NCBI GenBank assembly: GCA_029865895.1
Contig: JARXAN010000014.1
Span: forward strand, 1-35,702
DNA length: 35,702 bases
Direction: 5' to 3'
DNA from: Actinomycetota bacterium
GTDB taxonomy: Bacteria > Actinomycetota > Actinomycetes > Actinomycetales > Microbacteriaceae
Positions within the stretch are counted from its first letter, which is position 1. Each line of letters starts with the position of its first letter. The position numbers were made by a program, and so were the translations under genes. Shown one piece after another: positions 19,158-29,699 of the stretch. The notes under the pieces are model-generated. The model worked only from the letters and a program-made list of their open reading frames with translations, did not search any database and was not told where the DNA came from.

Positions 19158-20538
19158 GCCAGACTTCTCCCAACCCATTCCTGACGACCTAGGTACCGTG
19201 CATTTCATCGGCATCGGCGGTAGCGGAATGTCTGGCATCGCTCGGCTCACCATCGGTATGGGCCATAAGGTCACCGGCTCTGACCTGCGCGATACCTCCA
19301 ATGTGAAGGCACTTAGAGAACTTGGTGCACAGATCCACATTGGACACGCAGCCGAGCACCTTGGTAACCCGGACACCGTGGTTGTTACCAGCGCGCTCTG
19401 GCCCACTAACCCTGAGCTTCTGCTTGCTCAGGAGCGCGGACTCCCGATTCTGCACCGATCAGCCCTTTTGGCACACCTTGCCTCCAAGGGCGAGCTGATT
19501 GCGGTCGCAGGCGCGCACGGCAAGACCACCTCGACCGGAATGGTCATCACCGCACTAAACCGCCTCGGAGCGGACCCAAGCTTTGTGAACGGCGGAGTGA
19601 TCCAGGAATACGGTGCCTCCGCCGGTTTTGGCAAGGGCGAGCACTTTGTAATCGAGGCCGACGAGTCAGATAGCTCCTTCCTGCACTACAAGACAGAGGT
19701 GGCACTTATCACCAACGTCGACCCAGATCACCTGGACCACTTTGGTTCACTCGATGCATTCGAGGGTGAGTTTGCGAAGTTTGCCGATGCGGCGGGTTCG
19801 CTAGTTGCCATCTCCTCAGATGACCCGGGAGCAGTTCGAGTTACCAAGCGCCTAAAGCACTCAAACATCATCACCTTTGGCACAGCCAGCGATGCAAATG
19901 TTCGGGCGAAGAACGTATCCGCCGATTCTGGAAACGTCACCTTCGACTTGGAGTATCAGGGCAAGAGCGCATCTCTTGGACTAAAGATTCCAGGCCACCA
20001 CAATGCCCTCAACGCCGCGGGAGCGGTTGCGGTGCTGGTCGGGCTGGGCTTTGATTTCGAGGCTTCCGCCGAGGCTGTTGCGACATTCTCGGGAACCGAA
20101 CGTCGCTTCGAGCTCCACGGCGAGCGCAGGGGAGTGCGGGTCTATGACGACTTCGCACACCACCCAACCGAGGTTGCGGCAGCGCTCACGGCTGCCAGGG
20201 CAGTGGTTGGTCAGGGAAAGCTAATTACCGTATTCCAGCCACACTTGTTTTCCAGAACCCGCATCTTTCAGGCTGAATTTGCCCAGGCACTAGCGCTAAG
20301 TGACCAGGTGGTTTGCCTAGAAATCTATGCGGCCCGGGAAGATCCGGAACCAGGTGTCACAGGCGCGTTGATTGCTGATCGCTTCGAAGACCCAGCGCGT
20401 ATGCACTATGTGCCTGTTTGGGACGATGTCCCAGCTGTTGCAGCTGGACTTGCCCAAAACGGTGACTTCATCATCACCATGGGTTGCGGCGACATCTACC
20501 GCATGGTGCCAGCCCTCCTGGAAGCCCTGGAGGCTTAG
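19150..20538 (+). CDS. murC: UDP-N-acetylmuramate--L-alanine ligase
   Basis: [42 protein letters not shown]. Confidence 0.96.
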   Translation: MIKPDFSQPIPDDLGTVHFIGIGGSGMSGIARLTIGMGHKVTGSDLRDTSNVKALRELGAQIHIGHAAEHLGNPDTVVVTSALWPTNPELLLAQERGLPILHRSALLAHLASKGELIAVAGAHGKTTSTGMVITALNRLGADPSFVNGGVIQEYGASAGFGKGEHFVIEADESDSSFLHYKTEVALITNVDPDHLDHFGSLDAFEGEFAKFADAAGSLVAISSDDPGAVRVTKRLKHSNIITFGTASDANVRAKNVSADSGNVTFDLEYQGKSASLGLKIPGHHNALNAAGAVAVLVGLGFDFEASAEAVATFSGTERRFELHGERRGVRVYDDFAHHPTEVAAALTAARAVVGQGKLITVFQPHLFSRTRIFQAEFAQALALSDQVVCLEIYAAREDPEPGVTGALIADRFEDPARMHYVPVWDDVPAVAAGLAQNGDFIITMGCGDIYRMVPALLEALEA

Positions 20539-21318
20539 TTGAAGCGACCGGAGCGCGAGCTTATTGGTAGGGAAATAAAGCGCGTAAAGAACAGCGTCAA
20601 GCCCAAATCTGCCAAAAAGACCAAGCCCTCCGGTTTTCGCATTCTGGGCACAACCCTGTTTGTGGCGGGCCCAATTGCCCTGATTTTGCTGGTGGTAGCA
20701 ACCCTGTTCACTCCGATGCTGGCAATCGAGCAGATTAAAGTAACCGGCAACGACCGAATCAAGGCCAGCAAAGTGATGGGAGCTTTGGAGGAATTGGTTG
20801 GTAAGCCGCTAACCACCGTCTCGCAAGACAACGTTGCGGATTTGCTAGCTGACTTCGCCCTGATCGAGACCTTTGCACTTCAGGCGGAGCCGCCGCACAC
20901 ATTGACCGTCAAAATCCGAGAGCGTCAGCCGATTGTGATCTTGGTCCGCGGGGGTAAGAACTATCTCTACGATGCCGCCGGCGTGCGGATTGACGTGGCA
21001 AATGCCAAGGACAAATACCCGTACTTCCGTTTCACCGCTGATCCTTTGAAGGACAAGAAGTACAAAACCGCCATGGATGTACTGCTCTCGCTACCGGTTT
21101 CCACCTATAAGCAGGTCTTCTCAATTCAGGTGAGTGACCAGCTCACCACCGACCTGATACTTCGCAAGAGCGATAGCCGCGTTATCTGGGGAAATGCCAA
21201 GCAGGGGCTGCTAAAGGCAGAAGTGTTGAATTCGTTGATTAAGACCGGTGTGAAGCCTGGGGTAACGATTGATGTTTCCTCTCCGAAAGCCCCTGTAGTT
21301 ACCTATCCAAACTACTGA
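20539..21318 (+). CDS. ftsQ: Cell division protein FtsQ/DivIB
   Basis: Short cytoplasmic basic N-terminus, one TM, POTRA-like segment (IEQIKVTGNDRIKASKVMGAL), dcw position; TTG start abutting the murC stop. Confidence 0.87.
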   Translation: MKRPERELIGREIKRVKNSVKPKSAKKTKPSGFRILGTTLFVAGPIALILLVVATLFTPMLAIEQIKVTGNDRIKASKVMGALEELVGKPLTTVSQDNVADLLADFALIETFALQAEPPHTLTVKIRERQPIVILVRGGKNYLYDAAGVRIDVANAKDKYPYFRFTADPLKDKKYKTAMDVLLSLPVSTYKQVFSIQVSDQLTTDLILRKSDSRVIWGNAKQGLLKAEVLNSLIKTGVKPGVTIDVSSPKAPVVTYPNY

Positions 21319-21401
21319 TTCGTCTCATTTGCGACACGCCCGAGTTCCTCGAGCAATTAGGGGCAAACGGGGCCTAACTTTCTGGCGCAAATTGAATTCG
21401 C

Positions 21402-21433
21402 CTCAAAGGGTTAAGCCTCAGCCTTAACTTGAG
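21402..21433 (+). promoter_or_regulatory. Hairpin in the 5' leader of ftsZ
   Basis: CTCAA-(AGG bulge)-GTTAAG-CCTCAGC-CTTAAC-TTGAG: 11 bp with a 3-nt bulge, ending 10 nt before the AAGGAGG SD. Confidence 0.55.
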
Positions 21434-21455
21434 AGTTTTCACAAGGAGGAACATC

Positions 21456-22625
21456 GTGGCTCAGACACCGAACTATCAGGCAGTTATCAAGGTCGTTGGC
21501 GTTGGTGGCGGTGGTGTGAATGCGCTAAACCGCATGATCCAGTCTGGCCTCCGCGGAGTTGAGTTTGTAGCGGTAAACACCGATGCACAGGCGCTGTTGA
21601 TGAGCGATGCCGATGTGAAGTTGGACATTGGTCGCGACATCACCCGCGGTCTTGGTGCCGGAGCAGACCCAGAGGTAGGTCGCCGCGCTGCTGAAGAGCA
21701 CGAGAATGAAATTGAGTCCGCACTCAAGGGTGCCGACATGGTCTTTGTGACCGCTGGCGAGGGTGGCGGTACCGGTACCGGAGCAGCCCCAGTGGTGGCA
21801 AGAATTGCGAAGCGCTTGGGCGCATTGACCGTGGGTGTTGTAACCCGCCCATTCAACTTTGAGGGTAAGCGTCGCGCAGTCCAGGCTGACGAGGGTATTC
21901 GTGCCCTTCGTGCCGAGGTTGACACTTTGATCGTGGTTCCAAACCAGCGTCTGTTGGAGATGTCGAACAAGAAGATTTCTGCCATCGAGGCCTTCATCAC
22001 CGCGGACGACGTGCTACGCGCCGGAGTTCAGGGCATCAGCGATCTAATCGTCATCCCGGGTCTTATCAACCTTGACTTCAACGACGTCAAGTCGGTCATG
22101 CAGGGCGCCGGAAGCGCTTTGATGGGCATCGGAACCGCCAAGGGCGAGGACCGTGCAGTTCGCGCCGCTGAGATTGCAGTTTCATCGCCACTACTTGAGG
22201 CAACCATCGAGGGTGCTCACGGAGTTCTGCTTTTGGTCCAGGGTGCCTCAGACCTAGGTCTTCACGAAATCGACGACGCTGCCCGCCTAGTGCAGGAAGC
22301 TGTTCACCCAGAGGCAAACATCATCTTCGGTGCAACCATCGAAGACACCTTGGGCGACGAGGTTCGCATCACCGTTATCGCCGCCGGCTTTGACGGTGGA
22401 GAGCCTACCTACCGCAAGTTCGAGGCCCCAGCTGCCGCAGCGCTTCCAGTGGAGCCAGCGGTTGCTGCAGCACCGGTGGCAGATTACGCGGTCGCCGAGG
22501 CAGCTCAGGAACTTCCAACCAGCGAGCAGGTGATCCAGAGCGAAACCTTGGTCAGCGCGCACAGCGTTCCAAACTCCAACGGCCAGTTCGGCGATGACTT
22601 GGATCTTCCTGAATTCTTCCGTTGA
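21456..22625 (+). CDS. ftsZ: Cell division GTPase FtsZ
   Basis: [27 protein letters not shown]-terminal peptide [13 protein letters not shown] start after AAGGAGG. Confidence 0.97.
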   Translation: MAQTPNYQAVIKVVGVGGGGVNALNRMIQSGLRGVEFVAVNTDAQALLMSDADVKLDIGRDITRGLGAGADPEVGRRAAEEHENEIESALKGADMVFVTAGEGGGTGTGAAPVVARIAKRLGALTVGVVTRPFNFEGKRRAVQADEGIRALRAEVDTLIVVPNQRLLEMSNKKISAIEAFITADDVLRAGVQGISDLIVIPGLINLDFNDVKSVMQGAGSALMGIGTAKGEDRAVRAAEIAVSSPLLEATIEGAHGVLLLVQGASDLGLHEIDDAARLVQEAVHPEANIIFGATIEDTLGDEVRITVIAAGFDGGEPTYRKFEAPAAAALPVEPAVAAAPVADYAVAEAAQELPTSEQVIQSETLVSAHSVPNSNGQFGDDLDLPEFFR

Positions 22626-23317
22626 GCCAACTAGCTTCTAGATACCAACAGGTGCTGGCAAGGATTGCCAGTGCCTGTTTGGCTTCTGGTCGAAACGAAT
22701 CTGACGTCGAGCTGGTAGCAATCACCAAGAATCACCCCGCTGAAGTTGTTGCCGAGCTAGTCGATTTGGGTCATTGGCACTTTGGCGAAAATCGCGACCA
22801 GGAGGCTTCACCAAAAAGCCTCAGGCTCGCAGAAATCCGCCCGGATTCCAAGCCCACCTGGCACTTCGTAGGACAGCTGCAAAGCAACAAGGTCAAGTCT
22901 GTATTGCGCTACGCAAGAGTCATCCACTCCATCGATAGAGCTTCATTGGTAAGTGAATTGGCAAAGCAGCTCCCAAAGTTTGAGGGCTCATACTCGGGCT
23001 TTATAGAACTCAACCTGACTGCCGACCCTGGCCGAGGGGGAGTGCTACCGGAGAACCTGCCAGCCTTGGCGGAATCGGTGCTAAACCTTGAAAACTTTGA
23101 ACTACTTGGCGTGATGGCGGTTGCCGGGCTTGGTGAAGATCCAAAAGCCGAGTTCGAAAAGGTACTTACTGCTAGCCGCAAACTTCAAGAACTTGCACCT
23201 TCGGCAAACCAACTCTCAATTGGCATGAGCGAGGACTTTGAGGTAGCAATTGCCTTGGGTGCGACACACATACGAGTTGGCTCGGCAATCACGGGCCCAA
23301 GGCCTACTAACGCTTAG
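22622..23317 (+). CDS. YggS family pyridoxal phosphate homeostasis protein
   Basis: [62 protein letters not shown] overlap with ftsZ. Confidence 0.92.
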   Translation: MSQLASRYQQVLARIASACLASGRNESDVELVAITKNHPAEVVAELVDLGHWHFGENRDQEASPKSLRLAEIRPDSKPTWHFVGQLQSNKVKSVLRYARVIHSIDRASLVSELAKQLPKFEGSYSGFIELNLTADPGRGGVLPENLPALAESVLNLENFELLGVMAVAGLGEDPKAEFEKVLTASRKLQELAPSANQLSIGMSEDFEVAIALGATHIRVGSAITGPRPTNA

Positions 23318-23339
23318 TCTTGAAGCAATCTAAGGAGTA

Positions 23340-23735
23340 ATGATGGGCGCAGTTAATTCGGTTATGACTTTCTTTGGTTTTGGATCAGCCGAACCGCAGA
23401 AGGTGGAAACTAGCAGTGCAAAGCCTCGTCCGGCTGCCGCTAGACCTCGTCGCGGTTCCGAGATGTCAGAGATCATCACACTTGAGGCGCAGACTTACGC
23501 AGACTCCAAGGAAGTGGCTTTCCACTACCGCCAGGGCGTGCCGGTAATCGTGAACATCGGTGCAATGAGCGAAGCAGACGCCAAGCGCATGTTGGACTTC
23601 ATGCTTGGCCTAAAGGAAGCCCTTGAGGGCCAGATTCGTCGCGTCACACCAAAGGTATTTTTGCTAAGCCCAAGCCACGTCGAGGTAAACGACGGCGAGC
23701 AGGAAGCTAGCGACTCGGACAACCTGCTCGACTAA
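23340..23735 (+). CDS. sepF: Cell division protein SepF
   Basis: Y/F-G-F N-terminal helix, VIVNIGAMSEADAKRMLDFMLGL, PKVFLLSPSHVEV. Confidence 0.92.
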   Translation: MMGAVNSVMTFFGFGSAEPQKVETSSAKPRPAAARPRRGSEMSEIITLEAQTYADSKEVAFHYRQGVPVIVNIGAMSEADAKRMLDFMLGLKEALEGQIRRVTPKVFLLSPSHVEVNDGEQEASDSDNLLD

Positions 23736-23737
23736 GC

Positions 23738-24022
23738 ATGGGAATCCTCGGCACCATCCTTTACTGGGCGTTGCAACTTTTCGTCTACGCAATGTTTGCC
23801 AGGTTCATTGTTGACTTCATCATGTCGGTTAACCGTGGCTGGCGACCCCCTGCAATTTTGATGCCGGTGGTTGATTTTGCCTTCACAATCACCGATCTAC
23901 CGCTGAAATTTGTCCGGAGGTTTGTGCGCCCGGTCCGATTGGGTGTTGTGGCTTTGGATTTGGCTTGGACAATTGTGCTTATTGCGGCACTTTTTCTTCA
24001 GCGCTTGGTTGTAAGCCTCTAA
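23738..24022 (+). CDS. YggT family membrane protein
   Basis: Two TM helices, FARFIVDFI, RPVRLGVVALDL; position between sepF and divIVA. Confidence 0.88.
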   Translation: MGILGTILYWALQLFVYAMFARFIVDFIMSVNRGWRPPAILMPVVDFAFTITDLPLKFVRRFVRPVRLGVVALDLAWTIVLIAALFLQRLVVSL

Positions 24023-24037
24023 GGCGAATAACATAGT
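24009..24037 (+). promoter_or_regulatory. Possible promoter for divIVA
   Basis: TTGTAA (24009-24014) N17 CATAGT (24032-24037); hairpin AGCGC-TTTT-GCGCT at 24041-24054 follows. Confidence 0.25.
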
Positions 24038-24073
24038 GAAAGCGCTTTTGCGCTGTATCAGGAAGGTGCAACA

Positions 24074-24766
24074 ATGGCGCTGACGCCCGAAGAAGTTGTA
24101 AACAAGAGATTTACCATCGTCAAGTTCCGCGAGGGCTACGACCAGGATGAAGTCGATGACTTCTTAGACGAAGTTGTTTTGGAGCTTCGCAGCCTGGCTA
24201 ACCAGAACGATGAGCTGCGCCAGCAGCTAGAGACCGCCAAGGCTCAGGCACAGGCCGCTCCTGCGGTTTCTGCAGCAGACTTCCCAGTTGCTCCGGTGGT
24301 AGCCGCCGCTGTGCCTAGCGCAGCCGATGCCAGCAACTCTCACAGCCTTTTGGAGCTTGCCCGCAAGCTACACGAGGAGCACGTCCGCGAGGGTCTTACC
24401 AAGCGCGACCAGCTCATTCGTGACGGCCAGGAGAACGCAGCTCGTTTGGTTCGTGACGCTGAGGCGCAGGCCAGAGCTGTTCTTGGCCAGCTAGAGCTTG
24501 ACCGCAAGGCAATTGAGAACACCATCGACGAACTTCGCGACTTCGAGCACGACTACCGTGGTCGCCTGCGCGAATACATCGAGTCGCAGCTGACCACCTT
24601 AATTCGCGAGGAGTCCTTCGAGCAGCCTCTGGAGGCTGCAGCGAAGATCGAGTTCGCAGCGCTAACCGAACTTGAGACTGACGAAGACGAGCTAGAGGAA
24701 GTTGTTGTTGCCTCTACCGCAGTTGAGGATGAAGACGAAGCTGAAGCTCCAAGTGAGCGGAACTAG
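24074..24766 (+). CDS. divIVA: DivIVA/Wag31 polar growth protein
   Basis: MALTPEEVVNKRFTIVKFREGYDQDEVDDFLDEV N-terminal DivIVA signature and coiled coil. Confidence 0.95.
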   Translation: MALTPEEVVNKRFTIVKFREGYDQDEVDDFLDEVVLELRSLANQNDELRQQLETAKAQAQAAPAVSAADFPVAPVVAAAVPSAADASNSHSLLELARKLHEEHVREGLTKRDQLIRDGQENAARLVRDAEAQARAVLGQLELDRKAIENTIDELRDFEHDYRGRLREYIESQLTTLIREESFEQPLEAAAKIEFAALTELETDEDELEEVVVASTAVEDEDEAEAPSERN

Positions 24767-25247
24767 AGCTAGAACCCTCCTTTTCCTCGGAATAGGTGTC
24801 GTCTTAGTTTTTCTAGATCAGCTGACCAAAGAGCTTGCAATTGCTGAGCTGTCAGACGGTTCTGTGGTTCCAGTTATCGGCGAAGTCTTGCGATTCCGCT
24901 TGGTCTATAACGATGCCGCGGCGTTCTCGCTCGGTGTCGGTCAGACCTGGGTCTTGGCAATCATTGCGATAGGCGCAGTCTTGGCGCTTTTGTGGTTTGG
25001 GCCAAAGGCTAAAAACCTCACCTGGACTGTTATCGCCGGACTGGTTCTCGGTGGAGCAGCCGGCAACCTGGTGGATCGCCTCACCAGAGCACCTGGATTC
25101 CTAAATGGTCACGTTGTCGACTTCATATCGATCCCGTTTAACTTCCCGATCTTTAATCTGGCAGACACCTTCTTGGTAATCGGAGTTTCATTGGCCATGA
25201 TCCGAGTGGTCATGGGGGATGAAGTGGGCGGCAAGGTTGGCAAGTAA
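24753..25247 (+). CDS. lspA: Lipoprotein signal peptidase
   Basis: DQLTKELA, VYNDAAAFSLG, GGAAGNLVDRL, VVDFI, FNLADTFLVIG; start GTG 24753 preferred (24729 ATG also possible). Confidence 0.93.
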   Translation: MSGTRARTLLFLGIGVVLVFLDQLTKELAIAELSDGSVVPVIGEVLRFRLVYNDAAAFSLGVGQTWVLAIIAIGAVLALLWFGPKAKNLTWTVIAGLVLGGAAGNLVDRLTRAPGFLNGHVVDFISIPFNFPIFNLADTFLVIGVSLAMIRVVMGDEVGGKVGK

Positions 25248-26172
25248 ATACCTTCCGGTTCCAGATTCCCTATCCGGCGAGCGAGCAGATGCTGCGCTTG
25301 CCAAAATGCTTGGCATCAGCCGCAGCCAAGCCGCTGACTTACTTGCCGAGGGAGCTGTCACTCGGGCCGGAAAGACGCTCGGTAAGTCGGATCGACTGGA
25401 GCTAGATCAAATCATCGAGGTTGAGCTGGTTGAGCGCTCTACCGAACCCGAGGTAATCGCGCAGGATGTTGCCGAACTCAAGGTTGTTTTTCAAGATGAG
25501 CACATGATAGTCATCGACAAGCCAGCCGGTGTCGTCTCACACCCCTCCCTGGGTTTTGATGGCCCCAGCGTGCCGGGAGTGCTGCTGGCCAGGGGAATCC
25601 AGCTCGCCACCTCCGGAGCGCAAGAGCGCCAGGGGATTGTGCAGCGCTTAGATGTTGGAACCAGCGGCCTGATGGTGCTTGCCAAGGGGGAGCGGGCCTA
25701 TTCGGTTCTCAAGCAGGCATTTCGCGACCGGACGGTGAAGAAGACTTACCACGCCCTGGCACAGGGACATCCAGATCCTGCTCAGGGGACGATTGACACG
25801 CCAATTGCGCGCAGCACAAAGCATGACTACAAGTTCACCATCTCCGCAGATGGCAAGAACGCCGTAACCCACTACAAAACCATTGAACTGCTGCCTTCGG
25901 CGGCCCTGATGGAAATTGGGCTAGAAACCGGCAGAACCCATCAGATCAGGGTTCACTTTGCTCACTTCAGACACCCGTTGGTCGGAGATCCGCTGTACGG
26001 CAGTGATCCAAAACTGGCAGCGGCACTGAAGTTGGATCGGCAGTGGCTGCACGCTCACAAGTTGGCATTTGCGCATCCAATTTCTGGCGATTGGGTCGAA
26101 TTTGTCAGCGAGTATCCGCAAGAATTGAAACTCGCCCTAGACCGACTCAGGGATGTTGATTTTCGGCTCTAG
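25219..26172 (+). CDS. RluA/RluD family pseudouridine synthase
   Basis: S4-like N-terminus, HRLD-type motif QRLDVGTSGLMVLAKG, GRTHQIRVHFAHFRHPLVGDPLYG. Confidence 0.93.
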   Translation: MKWAARLASKYLPVPDSLSGERADAALAKMLGISRSQAADLLAEGAVTRAGKTLGKSDRLELDQIIEVELVERSTEPEVIAQDVAELKVVFQDEHMIVIDKPAGVVSHPSLGFDGPSVPGVLLARGIQLATSGAQERQGIVQRLDVGTSGLMVLAKGERAYSVLKQAFRDRTVKKTYHALAQGHPDPAQGTIDTPIARSTKHDYKFTISADGKNAVTHYKTIELLPSAALMEIGLETGRTHQIRVHFAHFRHPLVGDPLYGSDPKLAAALKLDRQWLHAHKLAFAHPISGDWVEFVSEYPQELKLALDRLRDVDFRL

Positions 26173-26207
26173 GCTTAGGGCCCGTAGTTGAATAGGTGGA
26201 GGTGAAA

Positions 26208-29200
26208 ATGAGCGATTCTTTCGTGCATTTACACAACCACACCGAGTATTCAATGCTTGATGGCGCGGCTCGCATCAAGCAGTTGGTCGCCAAGGCTGCA
26301 AAACTAGAAATGCCGGCCATTGCAATGACCGACCACGGTAATGCTCACGGCGCTTATGAATTTTGGAACCAAGCCACCCAGCACGGCATCAAACCAATTA
26401 TTGGGATTGAGGCTTATCTAGCCCCGGGCTCACGCCGCGAAAAGTCCAAGGTGCGCTGGGGTTCTGGCGGAGACGACGACGTCTCCGGAGGTGGCGCATA
26501 CTCCCACATGACGATGTGGGCCACCGACAATGCCTCGATGCAGAATCTGTTCCGACTTTCCTCCGAGTCTTACCTCTCCGGCTACTACTTCAAGCCCCGC
26601 ATGGACCGTGAACTGCTGCACAAATACGGCAAGGGTCTTATTGCGACCACCGGCTGCCCTGGTGGCGAGGTGCAAACCCGAATTCGCCTGGGTCAATACA
26701 AGGAAGCGGTCGAGACCGCGGCTGAGTTTAGAGACATCTTCGGTGAGGGCAACTTCTTTGTTGAAATCATGGATCACTCTTTGGATATCGAAAAGCGAGT
26801 TCGCGAGGACCTGCTTCGCCTGGCAAAGGACCTAGGTCTTCCGCTGGTTGCCACCAATGATTTGCACTACACCGAGCCAGAGGATGCCACAGCTCACGAT
26901 GCTCTGCTGTGTGTTCAGGTCGGTTCGAACCTCTACGACGAAAATCGTTTCAAGTTTGAATCCCAGGAGTACTACCTGAAATCCGCCGCCGAAATGCGGG
27001 AAATCTTCAAGGAATTCCCAGACGCCTGCGACAACACGCTTTTGATTGCCGAGCGCTGCGAGGTCAGCTTTGAAAAGCGCGACCTAATGCCCAGGTTCCC
27101 GGTCCCAGAGGGCGAGACCGAGAGTGGCTGGTTTGATAAGGAAGTTTGGCGAGGCATGGACCGCCGTTTCCCGAACGGCTATTCAGATCGTCACAAGCAG
27201 CAGGCCACCTACGAAATCGATGTAATTCGCAACATGGGTTTCCCCGGCTACTTCCTGGTGGTCTCTGACTTCATCGCCTGGGCGAGAGCGCAGGGGATTC
27301 GCGTTGGTCCCGGGCGTGGTTCGGCAGCGGGATCGCTGGTGGCATTCGCACTGGGAATTACCGAGCTGGACCCATTGGCACACGATCTAATCTTTGAGCG
27401 TTTTTTGAATCCAGAGCGTCTTTCAATGCCAGATATCGATGTTGACTTCGATGACCGCAGACGCCCAGAGGTAATTCGCTACGTGACTGACAAATACGGC
27501 GATGACCGAGTGGCGCAGATTGTGACCTTTGGAACTATCAAGGCCAAGCAGGCCCTAAAAGACGCTGCTCGCGTGCTAGCGATGCCCTATGCGGTTGGTG
27601 AAAAGCTGACCAAGGCAATGCCAGGGATGGTCCTAGGGCGCGATGTCTCTTTGAATGAGCTGATTGACCCAACCGCTGAACGCTACTCGGAAGCTGCTGA
27701 ATTTAGAGAGATCCTGGACACCGACGAGGACAGCCAGAAGGTATTCGACCTGGCCCAAGGCCTCGAGGGTCTAAAGCGCCAGTGGGGCGTTCACGCCGCC
27801 GGTGTCATCATGTCCGCAGAACCGCTAATGGATGTCATTCCAATCATGAAGCGCGAGGAAGACGGCGCTATCATCACGCAATTCGACCAGCCACCGTGTG
27901 AGTCGCTTGGGCTTTTGAAGATGGACTTCCTAGGTCTTCGAAACCTCACGATGTTAGACGATGCACTTTTCAACATCAAGCTCAACCGCGGTGAGACTGT
28001 GGTTTTGGAAGAGCTTGACCTAAACGCCGATGAGAAGACTTTCGAGCTTTTGTCCAGGGGAGACACTCTTGGAGTGTTCCAGCTCGATGGTGATTCGATG
28101 CGTCAGCTGTTGAGGCTTCTCAAGCCAACCGAATTCGAGCACATCTCTGCGGTGATCGCTTTGTATCGCCCGGGCCCGATGGGTATGAACTCTCACATAA
28201 ACTACGCCCAGCGCAAGAACGGTCAGCAGCAATCCGAAGGCGTTCACCCAGAACTCACCGAACCACTGAGTGAGATTCTGGACCCCACCTATGGCCTGAT
28301 TGTCTACCAGGAGCAGGTAATGGCTGCAGCGCAGCGAGTTGCTGGATACTCCCTTGGTCAAGCAGACCTGCTGCGTCGCGCGATGGGTAAGAAAAAGCCC
28401 GAGGAGCTAGATAAGCAGCTTGAAGTATTCCGCTCCGGAATGAAGGCAAATGGTTTCTCGGACGGAGCCATCAAGGCTCTTTGGGACACCTTGCTACCGT
28501 TCGCTGACTACGCCTTCAACAAGGCACACTCAGCCGGTTACGCCGTTTTGAGCTATTGGACCGGTTATCTCAAGGCCAACTATCCGGCTGAATACATGGC
28601 GGCGCTTCTTACCTCGGTAGGCGATTCCAAAGACAAGCTAGCGGTATACCTAAATGAGTGTCGCCGCATGGGCATCAGGGTGCTGCCGCCGGATGTGAAC
28701 CAGTCCATCAGTGGTTTTGCCGCGGTTGGTGATGACATTCGATTTGGCCTCAACGCCATTCGCAACGTTGGAAAAAACGTGGTTGATGCCATCGTCGAAG
28801 CTCGTGCGGAATCTCCATTTGATTCCTTCCAGGACTACCTGACTCGGGTGGCAACCCAAGCCTCAACCAAGCGATGTGTTGAATCTTTGATCAAGGCTGG
28901 AGCCTTTGATTCGCTTGGACACACCAGACGTTCGTTGATTGCGGTTCACGAAGAGGCAATTGATGCCTCTGCGGTCCTAAAGAAGCAGGCCGCGAGTGGC
29001 CAGGTCGATCTCTTTGGTGGCATGTTCGATGAGGATCCAGCCATGGTTCCGGTTCCCAACCTCCCGGAGTGGACTAAGCGAGACCTATTGGCTCACGAGC
29101 GAGAGATGCTTGGGTTGTACGTTTCCGACCATCCGCTGGCCGGTCAGGAAGCGCTACTAATGCGCCACTCCGATATGGGCACCATCGCTCTTAAGGAGAG

Positions 29201-29699
29201 CGAGATCAAAGACGGTGAGTCTGTGACCCTCGCGGGCTTGATTACCCAGGTTCAGCATAAGGTTGCCAGGGCATCGGGTAATCCATACGGTCAGGTAGTC
29301 CTCGAGGATTTCTCGGGTGAAATCTCGATCATGTTTATGGGAAAGACCTACCTGGAAAACCGAGAGCTGCTAAAGGCAGACCAGACGGTTTCTATTCGTG
29401 GTCGCATCCAGAGGCGTGATGAAGAAGTCATGCTCTCGGCATACTCAATCGATGTTCTAGAGGCCGGTCGCGAGCAGGGTGGCGTGTTGGTTATCAGCGT
29501 CAAGGAAGCCATGGCTACAAAGACCAAGTTGCAAAAACTCTCCGAGATTCTCGCTGCACACCCTGGGCCGGTTGAGGTTCAGCTCAAGATGCAAAATGGC
29601 GGGGAATCCAAACACTTCCTCTTGCCGCAGCGCATTGCGGTTGGGCACGACCTATTTGGCGAAATCAAGGCACTTTTGGGCCAGGACGCGGTCAACTAG
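26208..29699 (+). CDS. dnaE: DNA polymerase III subunit alpha
   Basis: PHP start SFVHLHNHTEYSMLDGAARI; GPGRGSAAGSLVAFALGIT; PDIDVDFDDRRR; YQEQVM; start ATG 26208 after GGAGGTG. Confidence 0.97.
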   Translation: MSDSFVHLHNHTEYSMLDGAARIKQLVAKAAKLEMPAIAMTDHGNAHGAYEFWNQATQHGIKPIIGIEAYLAPGSRREKSKVRWGSGGDDDVSGGGAYSHMTMWATDNASMQNLFRLSSESYLSGYYFKPRMDRELLHKYGKGLIATTGCPGGEVQTRIRLGQYKEAVETAAEFRDIFGEGNFFVEIMDHSLDIEKRVREDLLRLAKDLGLPLVATNDLHYTEPEDATAHDALLCVQVGSNLYDENRFKFESQEYYLKSAAEMREIFKEFPDACDNTLLIAERCEVSFEKRDLMPRFPVPEGETESGWFDKEVWRGMDRRFPNGYSDRHKQQATYEIDVIRNMGFPGYFLVVSDFIAWARAQGIRVGPGRGSAAGSLVAFALGITELDPLAHDLIFERFLNPERLSMPDIDVDFDDRRRPEVIRYVTDKYGDDRVAQIVTFGTIKAKQALKDAARVLAMPYAVGEKLTKAMPGMVLGRDVSLNELIDPTAERYSEAAEFREILDTDEDSQKVFDLAQGLEGLKRQWGVHAAGVIMSAEPLMDVIPIMKREEDGAIITQFDQPPCESLGLLKMDFLGLRNLTMLDDALFNIKLNRGETVVLEELDLNADEKTFELLSRGDTLGVFQLDGDSMRQLLRLLKPTEFEHISAVIALYRPGPMGMNSHINYAQRKNGQQQSEGVHPELTEPLSEILDPTYGLIVYQEQVMAAAQRVAGYSLGQADLLRRAMGKKKPEELDKQLEVFRSGMKANGFSDGAIKALWDTLLPFADYAFNKAHSAGYAVLSYWTGYLKANYPAEYMAALLTSVGDSKDKLAVYLNECRRMGIRVLPPDVNQSISGFAAVGDDIRFGLNAIRNVGKNVVDAIVEARAESPFDSFQDYLTRVATQASTKRCVESLIKAGAFDSLGHTRRSLIAVHEEAIDASAVLKKQAASGQVDLFGGMFDEDPAMVPVPNLPEWTKRDLLAHEREMLGLYVSDHPLAGQEALLMRHSDMGTIALKESEIKDGESVTLAGLITQVQHKVARASGNPYGQVVLEDFSGEISIMFMGKTYLENRELLKADQTVSIRGRIQRRDEEVMLSAYSIDVLEAGREQGGVLVISVKEAMATKTKLQKLSEILAAHPGPVEVQLKMQNGGESKHFLLPQRIAVGHDLFGEIKALLGQDAVN

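Noticed and set aside
21476-22000. 174-aa minus-strand ORF antisense to ftsZ
   Set aside because: Shadow ORF from codon-biased coding sequence; composition ([15 protein letters not shown]) not protein-like.
24041-24054. AGCGC-TTTT-GCGCT as a terminator after the yggT gene
   Set aside because: Only 5 bp, no U tract after it, lies between a possible promoter and the divIVA SD; at most a minor leader hairpin.
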